Assembly: GCF_901709675.1 (NCBI RefSeq)
Contig: NC_051107.1
Coordinates: 6,202,001 to 6,266,000, forward strand
Source of the DNA: Syngnathus acus
Lineage: Eukaryota; Chordata; Actinopteri; Syngnathiformes; Syngnathidae
Direction of reading: 5' to 3'
DNA length: 64,000 nucleotides
Position numbers and translations under genes: made by a program. Below, in pieces: positions 26,062-39,900 of this stretch. The notes under the pieces are model-generated. The model was not told the origin of the DNA. It did no database searches and worked only from the letters and a program-made list of their open reading frames with translations. How positions within the stretch are numbered: position 1 is the stretch's first letter; every line of letters begins with the position of its first letter.

Positions 26062-26498
26062 GGTCCTCGGTTTACGACGTTGATCCGTTCCTACGCGGCG
26101 ATGTAAACCGAATTTCGGCGTAAGTGTAGGTCGAAACAGTCATAAGATGAAACAGTACAGTAATAATAAAAGATAAAACAATTCCTTACCTTTATTCTTG
26201 TGGTTGTGGTACAGCAATAAAAAAGAGAAAACCATTCCTTACCTTTATTCCTGTGGTTTGCTTGCAGACTGGAAGGGGCGTTGCAAAAGAGAAGCGACGC
26301 AACTGTCCAAAATGGCGTATACTATGCGAGTGGGTAACGCAGTCTTCCACAGCAATGTGTATTCTTCCGCCACGCGCACCAACTAGTTCCCGCGCGCGTT
26401 ACGAACCTTACGACGCCTTTACAATACTTACGACGCAAAACCGCTTCGGACGAAAAAAGGCTTTAAATATATCAGCCGTGTGTCATAAACCGAGGACC
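26062..26498. mobile_element. Non-autonomous DNA transposon with terminal inverted repeats
   Basis: The left end GGTCCTCGGTTTACG and the reverse complement of the right end, GGTCCTCGGTTTATG, match at 14 of 15 positions. The interior has repeated TTACGACG/CGTAAG words and a direct repeat of ATTCCTTACCTTTATTC near 26180 and 26235. No transposase frame and no clear target-site duplication were seen, so the superfamily is undetermined. Confidence 0.65.
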
Positions 26499-26636
26499 AA
26501 TATAAGGAGAACAATATAGGAAGAACATTTTCTCAAAAACCAATATAAAAAGAACAATACAAGAAGCAAGAAGATTTTCTCAAACACCAATATAAGAAGA
26601 ACAATATAAGAAGTAAAAACATTTTCTCAAAACCAT
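26496..26636. repeat. Tandem repeat, about 46-bp unit, 3 copies
   Basis: Three units each begin ACCAATATAA and end CATTTTCTCAAA or GATTTTCTCAAA. The array starts at the very end of the preceding transposon. Confidence 0.8.
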
Positions 26637-28621
26637 GGCAAAAAAGCCCCACGTTGCCTGGTTGTATGCTGCCCCTAAGCGCTGTGGCAGTAAATAAAAT
26701 GTAATACAAAAGTAGCATTACTCCACCAGGAAGCTTATTCAGTATTTTTTCATCTCAATGCAATTTGATTTGAATTATTTCTTTCAGCAAGGCCACAACA
26801 CATATTACAGTTGTGACAATTCTACCTAGCATGTCCTTTTGTCTCACAATATATACATATATAATGAATTATCCTAAGTGATTTAATTCGTTGAACTATC
26901 ACGAGCAGAAGAAATATTCCACTTACTATTGTCGACTTGTCCTCGTGTCCATCTCGTTTTACATGCAGTCCCCCTAGAGAGGTGAAGGAGGACCAAATTA
27001 ATACAACTTCATATGAAAATTGGTGGGCGAAAATGGTAGAAAAGCGACAAGGAAAAATTCTAGGGAACATTTAGTTCAAAAGACCTTTTTTCTTGTTTCG
27101 CCTTCTTCTTGGGAGAGGGAGAATGGTGGTGAAACCGGACCACTAATTCTGGCTAAAATGTAATCATCCTCACAACATGTGATTCACTCTATCAAGGTCG
27201 TGACAAGAGGAATATTATTACACTTACCAAAATGTTATTTGTGCCGTTTCATCCACCGAAATGTCTGTTGGCGACGCCACGCCAATTTGGCGTTCCTCTG
27301 TGAACATAACGAACAGAAAACGTGGCTAAGCTAACATGTATTTTCTGTTTATTTTCGCGAACGTGGTCAATTACACAAACGTAGTGACAAAAGTAACATT
27401 AACACACTTACCAGGACAGAAATGTCGTCTTTTTTTCCTTTGGTGGACAAACCACGTACGGTTTTGCCGCCATGTTCATCGTCCCGCGATGTGGGTGGAA
27501 ATTGGAAAGTGCGTTTCCGGTTGTGTGCTGCCCTCTAGTGGCGTGGAAGACCTCCGTTGAAAGTCAATTAACTGAACAGCCATAAATCAAATAAAAATGA
27601 AACAAATCTATACGTATTGACGATGAAATCGAGGAATAAATTATTTTTTTTAAAGAAATTAAACAGAAGAAGAACAAAATAAAAACATGAATTGGGTTCT
27701 TTGACATAGGCTGAAGAACGTCGACCATGTTTGCTTTGCCGTTGTTCCAATCTGTACATCCAAGTGTGCCATTGGAAATTGCAGAATTTTATTTCCCATC
27801 ACCACATCGTTATCGTCGTGCCGTCAGAGCTAATCGGGCTCCTCTTCACACGGCTTTCGTCAAAGGGCTAGAATATTCCCATGTAGGAAGAAAAGTCGGG
27901 ATGACGCAAAGACATTTTACAGACTGGACAGAAAATGGAGAATATCGTCAGATTGTACGGAGCAATTTCAAAGTGCCTTAGAGGGAATGATAAAATTGCT
28001 CTTTGTGTGCTTGAATACGAACGAGTGTGTTCGCTCTGAGCTACAGCTACTTTCATTTAACAGCTGCCACATTTGTGTCCATATTTGCAATGTGTGTGTG
28101 CGTGATTCCAAATAGGCTTCCAAAGACCCCTGCATACACGCAACATTTCACACACATTTTATAATCACTTTACAAAACGTGCCCTTGCAAACTACAGAAA
28201 CTTTGTGCGTTAAAATTATTATTATTTTTATTTTTAGTGATATAATAATAATGTGCATTTCTGTGGGCATGATTTGCAATGTTGTGCAGGAGAATGCCAA
28301 AAGTGGACACACAAAAAAAAACATTTGGCCCCACTGCCAGCTGCATTTTTTTTGTTTGTAGATGTTTTTGTGTGTTACTTGTGGGAAAAATAGTTGATGT
28401 AAATACAAATATATATAAATATATATGACATATATGTAAGAATTGGAAATGTACATACGTGTGTTTCATAGCTTCCCGAATGCCTCGTCTGATAACCCCC
28501 CCCCCTCTCCTGTACAGGAACAATGATATTGAGGATTTTTCATGCATCTTAGTGGTTAAAAAATGTGCCATATTCTTTCAGGATGAAAATAAAAACAATA
28601 AAAAAAGTCATCTTTTATTCC

Positions 28622-28627
28622 TTTATT
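28622..28627 (-). terminator. ptn: Candidate ptn polyadenylation signal
   Basis: TTTATT on the plus strand (AATAAA on minus) about 320 bp beyond the ptn stop. A second copy lies at 28614-28619. Confidence 0.45.
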
Positions 28628-28943
28628 TTGCATTCTGGGAAAACAAAGGAAGCGGGGTTTGGGCTGGGAAGGATGTTAACACAAATGAGGATTAACAGGA
28701 TTAAATGGGGGGGGGGGCGGGTAAATTGAGGTATCGACAAATAAAAAGCAGCAAAAAGAAGGATAAAATATTCCAGTGGATCGGTGCTGATTAGGTGATT
28801 AAATTCTGCTAGTCTTTGTTTCTAGATAACACTAATTATAAACACTACGGGTCTTGTTTCCACGGGCGTTCTCCCGCTACAGGACGTCGCCGACATCATC
28901 GCCCTCATCTTCATCTTCAGCCACTGCGTCTTCCTCATCTTCA

Positions 28944-31900
28944 TCAGTCCATTTGGCCGCGCTCTCGCTTCTTGCCTTCTTTCTTCTGCTTCTTGGCATC
29001 TGGAGGACCGAGAGAAGGACAACAAGAACTTTTAGACCAAAATGGCTGACTTCCTGTCACTTTTTCTGGTGCGTCTATTCATAATAGGCCGAGTTTCAGG
29101 CTTAGTCAGCGAAAGCAATTTTGGGCTTTTTCCAAACATCAATTTTAACCTGAGAGTTTTCTGTTTTCATAGCAAGTCATCAAAGTTTGCCGCCACGCTC
29201 CGCTCGCACGCGATGACGGATCCTCAAATCTCTCGCCATGTCGCGTCACTCATCTGTCTTGTACACGTGCTTCCAATTTAGCGGCAATCAGAGAAAATCT
29301 CAGTTCATTTTTTGAAAATATCTGCTTCAAAGCGGGACTCCAAACATTCAAAGGCTTGTTTGAGTGACAGCTACATGTGCGGCATTTCTAATGAAGGCGG
29401 GCAGAAATTGGCTGTCACACACACACACACACACGTGCACACAAGGCAGCAGGAGTGCGGCAAGCGCAGCAATCTCAGGCTGAGATGTGATTTTCCGTGT
29501 CTGTCGGTCGGGAGATAAGCCCCCCCGCTCGCCCCCTCCCTCGAGGAGCAGAGGGGTTACCACAGGAGACGGGATGGGGATGAGTTGGGGTGCGAAAGGG
29601 ATGGATGAGATACAGTTGGCCCCCGGCAGACGGATCAGTGGGCTTAGGCGGTGAGGGGGGGGGGACAAACAAAAACAGAAATGTTTAACCTCCAGCGGGA
29701 TGCTGTGTTTGCAATTCCAGGAGAGGCGCAAGGAAGGGACTCTGCATAGGATTACCTGAGACACCCGAAGCATCGCCAGATTGCAGATCAAACTCAATTT
29801 CAGTAGATACCGACAACTCAGGCGCAAAGCTCAGCAGCGACCCTGTTTGTTTGCCCGGCGGCCATTTTGAGGGTCATTTTCATGGACCCTTGGATTTGAA
29901 CATTCAGCCCCCCCCCACAGCCAATTGTAGCTCGCAAATTGCATCTTGGGGGACAAGTTTGACCCATGAAAAGTCTCAAGAAGCCATGTGTATAAAGATG
30001 GCGGAAGTCGGCCATTTTCCAATTTTTGGTGTCGCTAAAAAAAAGCAAATATGCAAATATGAGTAAACGAACGCAATGTTTCGGATCCTCCAACAGGCAG
30101 CGGGGGGAAAAAATGGCTCAGGCACTTTGGTCCCCTCGGGAATTAGCTTCCTCCGAGTGCGGGGGGAAATGCAGATTGAAAGGTACGCCTGTGGAATAAA
30201 AAAAAAAAAAGAGCCGGGCTCTAATAAACAACCCTTTCAGTGTTTGTGATAAGCCGAGGTGGGAGATGGATGGACGGCCATTACTGTTTGGCGCGCAACA
30301 AACTGAAATAGCAAACAGAGCATTTGCGTTGCGACACCTGTCCTTTGCCCCATAATAAGCAATTTGTGTCTCTGCCGGGGATTGCGTGCATGAAAATCCT
30401 CGCACAAACATAACAAGTGAATCCAAGTGTCTGAAAGAATACTTGTGTGCCTCAAGTGTGTTTCTGTGTCCTTGCAGCTTGTTATGTTGCCCCAATCACA
30501 TTTGAGCTAATCGAATTCCTCCGGCTTAGCTGAGCGGTCATTAAAGGGAATTGAATTGGATGCGGGAGCTGTGCCGCTGCCGCGCGAGGCCGCCGCCGCC
30601 TGCTGCTGTTGTGCGCCGCATTACGGCAAACGATATGCACTGCGACAAGAGCACGCCGTTGCCTTCGACATGACAATAAAGTTAATGACCACAAACTGGA
30701 GGGAGGTATTTTTAATTCCTTGTCTGAAATAAACATGGAAGCATTTACCGATTCAACTGAGTCACAAATGGAAATATCAAATCCTAATTAATCGAGCGGA
30801 ATGAAGCGGCTACGAGGATTATTTCGCATTGTGAGAGTGCAGAGAGCCCCCCCCCCCCCCCCACCCACCTCGGGGACAACACCTTCTGACCTCGGATGTC
30901 TCCGCACCTGCCCGCCATGCTATTGCGAGCGTCCGCCCGGCCCGACGTCGAGGTTACGCAAACCCGCCGTGCATCTGTGGAGCGCGATAAGGCGCCCGGC
31001 GGCGTTTTGGCAGCGGTCGCCGCGCCGCGTTTGCGAGTCAATCGCGTCCCGGTTTGCAGAACTAACAAAAGGCCGTTGACTCACTCCTGGCCGGCTTGTC
31101 AAATATTCCGCGCGTTGTTTGACATTCTTCCGTTGGGCGGGAGGTGGGAGTTAGAAGCTAGCAGCGTGTGATTACGTTTGAATAGCGAGTTAACCTCCTC
31201 ACCTCGCCTCAGACGGCGCTGACGCTAAGTAGGAGGCTCGAACGAGGCGGGCCCACGTCGTTAATGGTGGCGGGGGATGAAGGCGCAATCACGAGTTCTC
31301 ATCTTGGAAGATAACACGCAATTAAAGAGCATTTATTGGAGCCAGGCCGGGGAAAAAAATCAAATCGGCGGAAGAAGAAAAGTCCTGCAATGCTTCTGGA
31401 GTGATTGCTATTGTGCTTGCTGTCATGAATGGAGGGAATCCTTTTGTACTGGAACACAACTTGAGTGAATCGTATTGTGTAGTAATCATAGGGAAGCGTC
31501 GTGTACGTCTGTAACTTGACATGGCATTGTGGATCAGATTAGATCAGAATCGGGAAAAAATCGTATTTGGACTCAAATAGATTTCAGACCAAGTGAAATG
31601 GATTATATCATATCAGGCTGGAGTATTGTCATCCAATTGAATTGTGTCACATTAATAATCGTGTGAATCATATTGCAAGTATAGCCAATTGGAATGGGAG
31701 GGATTGGAGTCATAATGAGCCAATCGTACAGTATCGACAAATGGTATTTTGAAGAATCGGAATGAGGGCACAATTGGAGTTTACAATTAAAGTGGATCGT
31801 ATCGCAATCCGAGTCAATCGTAGTTGATGCCGTCTCATCAGCATGCAGGACGCGGGGCGAGTGTTTGGCTGGCGTTGGTGAGCTTGGCTTCTTTTAGCAG

Positions 31901-33939
31901 ACAGCGCCAGACACAGCCTTACTGTGTGGATGGGAGGCGCGGACGTGTCCATCCATAATTCATACGCCGACTTCCAAGCGGGGCTTACGTAGGAGAAAAC
32001 CGCCCGCTCGGCTCTCCCCTCCTTCACTACCCCCCCCCCCCTCACTTCACTGAGACCAACACTGACACCTTTATTTATTTAAGAGTACAGTCTTAGGGAG
32101 TCTATTTGAAAAACAACCTAATTGCCGTAATAACAACGGCACACCGAGAGACTCGCCGACTGCTGAATCTCAAGAGCAGAAAGTGAAAAGGCGAGAAGGG
32201 GAGACGGCGAGGGAGTCGGGGGGTGGGGGAGGCTTGTCAGCACACTCCCAAAACACTGGAGGAACGCTGTCATGGTGCGGAACATTGTGCAAGTGTCGTG
32301 CTTGAAACCAGCACAGGTGTGGGGAAGGGCGAGTCGTGAATATCCGAAGTTGACTTTTACACGCTGCAAACAAACCTGCACCTTGCGTGACTTTTTCCGC
32401 CGCACCCGAGGGAATAGGAACTTTTGCTCACCTTGCAACTTGGCCTTGGGAACTTTCTCGCAGGGCTTGGTGGCCGTGACGGTGGGGGCGCAGGTGGCGT
32501 CCATCAGCGCCCTCTTCAGCACGCCCGTCCTGTTCTTCTTGCCCGTGCTCAGGTCGCACTTCCCCCACGCCTGGAAGTCGTACTTGCACTCCCCTGCCAT
32601 AAAAAAAAAAATCCATATCTCAATCGCTGATTGTGCTCGCCAGATGCCGCTTTTCTTCACGGTCGTAGCTTATAGGCGTCAGCTAACTGGAACAGATGGT
32701 GACAGACAGACGGACGTGATGGCACCCGCTAACAGATGAGCCCAATCAGAAGCATCCCGGCTGCTGTCAGGTCCCGGAAATAACGGCCAGAAACAATCTT
32801 CTCCGCTTAAATAACTCGCGCATATGTGCTCGGCGGTGATAGAAGACGCCTTCGATTCAATTTGAAACGGCTGCCGTGCATCCTATTTTGCACGTGCTCA
32901 TATCTCTCCAGTCGTCATTTTGTAAAGCGGAGGGAGGAGGAGGAAGGGGCCGCACGTAATGAAAGACCCTCTTGTCAGTGCTGGCGAATTCCCAGGGTGC
33001 TCATCAAGCGGGGAGGCTTTGTTGGAAGGAGCTCATGGGGACGTCCTGGCCACTTGAAAAAGCATCCTGGGAATCTGGCAGGAAGCCCCTGGCTGGCCGG
33101 ACGGACGCAAGATTAACTAGAATGAAAAGAAAACGGCACCACGCTGACACCTTTTCCCAATCGTCGGGTTACCTCACGGATGGGAGAGAAAAAAACAAAA
33201 CATTAGCGTCGAAGTGAACTTGAAGTGGCGGGAATTGGATTGCATCATCATCTGAGGGGATCGGATCGGTCGAATTGCATCGGCGTGAACCGGAATTGGA
33301 GGAAAAGTCAAGTGTGATATCGTATGGTTAGCACACACGTCTCGTCCCAAAAAGTGTCCTGTCAGGTGCTTCGGGACCAAGAGAGACTTCCGAATTGCTC
33401 GGGGGACAGAAGAGACATTGGCCCGTCACTTCTGAGAACAAGCGTTTTCAAACGGGAGCACCTCAGACTGCAAAAGTCGGCCCGAGTAGACCGGCCCTTG
33501 ACAGCAGCAGCAGCGGTGGGACGGAAAACTGAACAAGAGCGGGATTTTTTTTTTTTCTTGGAGATTTGAGACAATATATGGACACTTGAGCTGACCTCCG
33601 AACTTCTTCTTCCAATTGCAGGGGATCTTGCAGCGCTGTGTCTTGATGGTCTGCTTGCAGTCGGTACCGGTGCGCGTCCCCTCCCGGGTGCCCAGGCCGC
33701 AGTCGCCCTCGTTAGCCACGCAGACGCTCCACTGCCACTCGCCGCAGTCCGACTTGCGCTCCTTCTTGCCTGCGGGGGGCGCCAAAAACACGTTCAACCA
33801 CCGCTTCGTCAAAGCGTATTAGACGGTGAGGTATTTTGGCACCTTGTTTATCGGATTTGCCTCCTTCGGCCGCCATGGCGGTAAGCACCAGCAGGGCCAT
33901 GACGGCGGCTCGCGCGCTCCACTGCTTCTGCCCGTGCAT
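28944..33939 (-). CDS. ptn: Pleiotrophin, secreted heparin-binding growth factor
   Basis: Four coding exons on the minus strand: 33939-33843, 33769-33596, 32593-32432 and 28999-28944. All joins are phase 1 with GT-AG sites, giving 489 nt and 162 aa (human about 168). Residues 1-26 form a signal peptide. The two thrombospondin-type heparin-binding domains follow, with ten cysteines in the family pattern ([37 protein letters not shown], then [14 protein letters not shown] and TKPC). A short Lys-rich tail ends [10 protein letters not shown]. The [11 protein letters not shown] stretch and CDLSTG identify pleiotrophin rather than its paralogue midkine. An acceptor ends one base before the ATG, so a non-coding first exon lies upstream. 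It is convergent with chrm2. The tail is more divergent than the domains. Confidence 0.94.
29000..32431 (-). other. ptn: ptn intron before the last coding exon
   Basis: No exon was recognised. It contains a (CA)n tract at 29416-29434, several poly-C/G runs, a GC-rich, CpG-rich segment at about 30550-31260 that could be a regulatory island, and an AATCG/ATTGG-rich stretch at about 31440-31830. Confidence 0.5.
29416..29434. repeat. (CA)n microsatellite
   Basis: CA run inside the ptn intron. Confidence 0.9.
32594..33595 (-). other. ptn: ptn intron between the two heparin-binding-domain exons
   Basis: 1002 bp between the donor at 33595 and the acceptor at 32594. I see no exon or named element in it. 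Confidence 0.6.
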
Positions 33940-36900
33940 CCTGCCAATGTCACATAAAAAAAAACGTTACAGAGTGCTCGCCAGGGGCGACGTGCCACTT
34001 CGGGGTCAACGTTGGCGAGCGGCGCAGCAATCCAGCGCTTACGTGGGCTTGTGTCAGCCAAACCTGACATGAGCGATAAATTACTTGTCAAGTCCACGAT
34101 GGAGGGGCAAGAATTACATTTAGAGAGCAACAATGGAAAGTAAATTCATATTTTTAGGATATCACATTCAAAGGTGTCGAGACGGTGGGCATTTTCGTTG
34201 GACCCAATTTCTGAAAGAAAAATCAGATTTCCTCGGCGGGTAGAACAACAAACGGAGCTGAACTTGCATTTAACTTTTAACGGACTTTGAATGTGAAATT
34301 GCTGTCATTGAGCAGGCGGGCCATTGATTTGACGCTGGTTGCAAAACACATGAAACTCATCCCAGTGGCTGCCATGACTTTGAATCAGGGCAAAGCAATA
34401 AAAGGATCCACAAAAAAAAAATTCCTCATCTTGCCACTAAAAAGAGATCTTTAGGGTATTGAAGATAAGACGGTGTCTGGGGCTTTAGATGGCGGGACTG
34501 GGATGACTTCCATTAAGGGTTTGTCGTGACTTTGTCCTCTGGCAACTCGCAGGATTTTTTGGGGGGGGGCATTGTGTGTTTGGACCAAAAGAACTATTGA
34601 CGAGATTTCATGTAATTTAAACACGCGCCAACGAATAACTTTAGCCGAGGAGTCGGAACTTTGGAGGACCATTGTCGCTGTGCGGACTATCTTGGAAATT
34701 AAATTCTTTTGACGATTGAATATCTGCTGGGAAAGCTGTGCTGGGTTGGAGGCTCCACAAAAACCTTTGTATTGAACCATATTGATTGTGACAGAGGCTC
34801 CCCCGCACATATGAAATGATCAACATAGTTTGCTGTCTCTTTGTGGCCCTCACCAATTAACCAATCACAGCGCGTCGTCAGCCAACTTTCGTGGACGTGC
34901 GATCGATGGCATCGAGTCCACTCTTGGGAGACGCGCGGTGGCTCAGTGGGTCCGCTGAGACTCGCAGCTATCAATCCGCCCATTTGCCTTATTGATCGGG
35001 GCTCTCCCACACAATGGGGGCCGGATTGATGGGGGGGAGTACTTTTTTTTCTCTGTGTTTATTTGAAATAAAATGGCATCATTCAGTGTTACAGGTCCTC
35101 CACTTGTTTGGCTTGTTTCTACTTGGTCCTAATCCAAGCCCATCATGTATCCCAGATAAACCCCCAACGGCAGAGGAGCACAGCGGAATGCAAAGCGACT
35201 CCCGCCCGTCTCCGCGTTTGATCCCGGGCAATAAAGTGGCTGGCGTCCTTGGACAAAGTCGCTCAAACAGAGTGAGAACATCTCGTCCGATTGCATATTG
35301 CACAGGATTTATTTGGAAGCCTTTTTTTTTTTTTTACATTCTTTTGTGATCTGTGAGCGGACGTCGCTTCAGAGATTCCGGTTTGATAGGGAGATAAAAC
35401 GGGAGGTGAATCTGTCAGCAATGATAGAATACAAATTGCACTCGGGAATGTATTCTTTATCCTCTGCAAAGACTGAATCGTTTTAACGAGTGAAAAAAAT
35501 GAAAGCTTGCCTCTCAGTCCATTTGCATCAACAAATCCTTCCATGATACCAATTACGACATGGCTATTTAGCGAGTGATGTGGCGCCATCTTGTGGCATT
35601 ACGGAAAGAACACAAAAACAAATCATGCCTCCGACTGAGGAGGCCCCGCAGTCAAATATCACTTTGGCTCCATGAGATTGAATTCTTTCCACTTTCCAAG
35701 GTGATGAGCACGCTGCCTTCTCTGGATTTTACTGCCGTGCCTCAGAGGACGAGTACAGCCGCACGCACGCACGCTCGCCCACGCCGACAATCTTCCCCCC
35801 GTGGACGCCAAACCTGACAGGCTGAATGCGCAACCCACGCCACCGTCTCGCGCGTCATACAAAAGATGACAAAAATAAATGCAGCAGCGCCGGTAGTGGA
35901 TGCGGCACGGCACGCCACTCAATTGGCGCTCATTAATTTGAAAACACCAAAGGCTTGCAAACGTTTCGAGGACGTTTCTCGCCGCTTCAGAGCACTCGTC
36001 AAGGTCAATTGGAATGGAAATAACGGCAAGAGGAGGCGGCTCGCCACAGATCAAGCGCTCGCTGTACGACTGGAATGGAGGAGGGAAAAGAAGAAAGTAG
36101 TACTTTTAATTATTTTATCATAAATAATTAAAATCATTCTTACAATATATATTAACATGTAGAAAGAAATAAGTCGGAGTTTTAATCATTTAATTAATTA
36201 ATAATACATCATTAAAAAGAAATAAATGAGTACTTTAAATAATTGAATTAAATTGAATCCAAATAACTCACTATTGTCAAATAATAAAAAACATGACGTT
36301 TAATAGTGTTGATGGTACGCTAGTGAGGATTTTTACGCCGTTTTTTGTGTTGTTTTGTTTTGCCGGTGGTGTCGCTGTCAGCGGAGGACCCTCATGATCC
36401 ATCGTAATGGCGTCGGCCTTTCATACCACTATTGAGCGCCTCTTTTTTTTTTTCTTCTTCTTTTGGTCTCAAACAAAAGCAGCTGATGGCCTCGCCATTT
36501 ACCTGCCAGGGGCCACACGGACACACTCGCTGTGCTTTTTTTTTGTTGGCTGCCCATTGATTCGGCCGCACTTATTCTCTTTTGGAGCCGAGCGAGTGAT
36601 GTACGCGCCCCCTCGCTGACCCGCGCGCTCACAAATGGATTTTTCTTTTTTTTTCGTCTCAGCCGTCACATATTGCGAAGATGACCTTATCATCGCCACA
36701 CCGGCCTCCGGTGGCTGCAGAGAGTTATTGCCACAAAGAGTTGCTGGACACAAAGGAGCTGACGGCCAATCCAGGAAATGATCCTCAAACTTTGACGGCG
36801 CTCAAATCAAAATGTCCGACTTCCGCACATGGGACTTTTTCCTGTTAAAATCGACACATCCGCCCAATTGCGTGCCAACAGGTTCAACTGATTCAAACCA

Positions 36901-39900
36901 AAATGGCCGCCGATATAAGTCTTTTGTCCCTCGACTTTCCTCAATTCCCAAAATCTCCTGGAGCTTTGCCCGTGTTGTTCTTTCTGCGTATGAGCACATA
37001 ATTACACGTCCGCTTTAATACCCGGCAAAAATGTGACGAACAACAACACGCTCGGAGGAAATTCCCGGCCGGCCGGCCGGCCGGTGTCAGCGGCGCGACC
37101 TTCCATGTATCAAAGGCTGCTCGCAGACGCGCAACAGAGTCAATCCACTCCGCTCTGGGAACGGCGTGACAGTCTTATTTCCCGACACCGGCGGCGGTTA
37201 TTTACTTGGAATGAGCGGGCGGGCGTGGCGGGGCGGGGAGTGGGGGGGCGGACATCCCTGATCCGTCAAGGATGGCGCGCCAGAGCAAAAAGCACATCCT
37301 TCAACTGTGAGCGCGTTGACATTTCAAACAAGGAAATGGAGTGCGAAAACGGCAAAGCAGACACCACGACCAAAGTCACATTTTGTTCCAGTACTTTATA
37401 GAAGTGACAGATGTCCAATCAGACTACGAAAGCCACTTAAGGAAGGATCACAAGTGCAAAAACCTGGAAGAGAAAAGCTAACTTGGTTGTTTATTTGCAA
37501 AGAGCAGCCGGCTCGCAGCAAGCGCAGCGGCCGGAATACTAATGCTCGGGTTCCCGTCCTCTTCTTTCAGAATTTGTAAACGCCGCAGACATATTCACGC
37601 CCCCCCCACATTTGATGTTCTCATATTTCAACAGCCACTGCCTGGTCAGTCTGGCCAACTTGTATGCTCGGAATAAAGTGATAAGTGGACGTCATTGCTC
37701 CTGGCATCTTCTTCAGCATGGTGGAATTGGAATCTTTGCCCCCCCCCCATCTCATTCCCCTGCTTTCAATTGGGCGCTCTTCCTCGGAGGGCCCCTGCTC
37801 CCCATGGAGGTTCATTCTGCTCATGTGAATGGTGGTGAAGGTGGAGGGGGTCAGTGAATGCACCACTCACTGTGAGCATCCTCATGACCCCCCCCCCTCC
37901 TCCTCCCCACGCTTAAGAGACCCTTTCACATCACCCTCCGCCTTCACACGGACACCCCCGGAGCGGCTCCTCGGTGGAGAAGCGCTCCTCAAGAAGGAGA
38001 AGACCAAGCCCCTTTGTGTTCTATAGGCGGAGTCACGTGGTCATTCCCAAAGGTCTCCTTAAAGGTCCGAGACTTGTTTGTCCCCCTTCCCCCCTTCCGA
38101 TGAGCATTGTGTTTGGAACTTCCTCGCAAAACTTCTCCGGCTCATCCGCCTTTTTCATTCCGACCACATCCGAGTGTTGACACCTCATTTTGAAGGGGGT
38201 GGAAAGGGGGGGGGGGAGAAGGGGAGGCTTTTGTCTGTAGCAGGAATGCATATAAGTGTTTGGCGAGGAACACCATGGCAACGGCAGCTGGACGGCGGCG
38301 ATACAATACACCCGCTAAGGGTTTGTCATTCCGCTCAGGCCTGACCCAAATGGTGGCATCCTGGGAAAAAAGTGGGCCGCGTCAAACAACGCACACGCAC
38401 GCAATGATGCGTATCACAAAATAAAGCCGCACTTTGAAAACATTTTCAGATTCACAAATAAGCTTGAGTTACCACACCAAAACGTTTTTGGTGGCTTTCA
38501 CACAAAACAATGACAAAAAATCCGTCTTGAGCCAGAACTTTTCTGCTTTTCCACTATCCTGCCTCAACGCTATCTTTGAAGACGCCAGGTCATCTTCAGA
38601 CCATTAATATTTGCCTCCCAAAAAAGTTTTGCCGGGACACGCTTCATCAAAACCTTTTCCTCTCAAACTTCAACCAACGGCCCTGACTTCGCATCCCGCC
38701 TTTCCGAAAAGACGACGCACTTACTTGAACCCGAGGTCTGCTTGTTGTGTATCGGCACGGTCAGGAGAAAAGTGTTTGGTCCTCTAAGCTCTTTTCATCA
38801 GAATCCACTGTCCTGCTTTGCCCTGCTTGCTTTGCCACTACGCCTTCCTTCTCTTTGTGGGTTGAGCATAGCGTGTGTGTGTGTTAGGGGTGGGTCAGTG
38901 ATGGTTGGAAGGGGGGGGGCGAGGTTTACTGACTCGTATTCAGGAACTCATTACCCCCAAGGTCACTCCAGGGACGCCCGGGGCGCCTGGAAGAAAACGG
39001 GAGATAGAGGGCGAGACCCCGGCGTGTCTTGGGAGGGGTTGGACCGGGAAGCCGAAAAGACGGAAAACACAGCAAGAGGAAGAAGCGCAAGTTTGCCAGA
39101 AGCAAAACAGGAAGTTATATAAATAAAATATGGCATCGATCGGCGGAAAAATGAATGGGAACATGACAATCGATGCAAAATTGACTGGGCTCGAGATCGC
39201 GCCGTGGTGCACTCCCATTGACGTCATCGTGCTAGCCGATATTGCTCGGAATGAAAACTGTTGTTGACCACGCCTAAATAGCTTTTTAACGATGGACTTC
39301 CGTCATTAAAATGAGGCCGGGGTTTAAGATACAAGCACGGATCTCAAAATGAACATCGTAAATAATAAAGCCACGATCAGATTGTGGCCGTCGTCCTGTT
39401 TGGCGGGGTTGATGGCAATCGCAATTAGTACGAGTCAGCCACCCCGCCGATAACGATCTGGAGCATTCCATCCGTCTCATGTTCAACTCATTAATAATCC
39501 ATCTCGTGTGCGTTTGCGACCTCGGAATGGCGCAACGAGGACTCTTCCAGCACGGGATACGCTTCACCAGCAGCCTGATAACATTTCCCTCCATTTGATT
39601 AAAGGAGATGGAATGATGGGGAAAAGATTGCCACCATCTGCCACCGTCCACTTTTTTCATGATTAAATCCAAAAGTACTTGCCAACTAACTTTGTTGTTG
39701 TTGGAGAGGTTGAAGATTATTGGATGACGCGCTCGCGACGTCACTCGGCTAACAAACATCATGAAGATAGTTTATCATCCACGAAGCTCTCTACTGCGTA
39801 TTAATATTTCAACTCCGGCGGCAAACGTGCCCGCGATCGATCCATTAGCCAATAATCACGTGGGCGAGAATACCGAGCCCAATAATGAAGCCGCGGAGGA

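Larger units (their letters stand above)
24397..28943. other. Intergenic region between convergent chrm2 and ptn 3' ends
   Basis: It contains the chrm2 3' UTR (AATAAA at 24621), the ptn 3' UTR on the other strand, a GT microsatellite (25694-25713), a TIR-bearing transposon (26062-26498) and a small tandem repeat (26496-26636). A short plus-strand frame at 27727-27981 has no recognisable similarity and I do not call it a gene. Confidence 0.6.

Noticed and set aside
27727-27981. 84-aa plus-strand frame between chrm2 and ptn
   Set aside because: No known family, no poly(A) signal or splice context; could be transposon debris.
32272-32739. 155-aa frame antisense to a ptn exon
   Set aside because: It is a shadow of the ptn heparin-binding-domain exon.
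28944-33939. Calling the growth factor midkine
   Set aside because: [29 protein letters not shown] and the FQAWGKCDL block fit pleiotrophin better, and the chrm2 neighbour agrees with PTN.
38905-39126. Collagen-like GTPGAPGRK words
   Set aside because: Only two Gly-X-Y triplets in a row, no continuing repeat and no exon borders.
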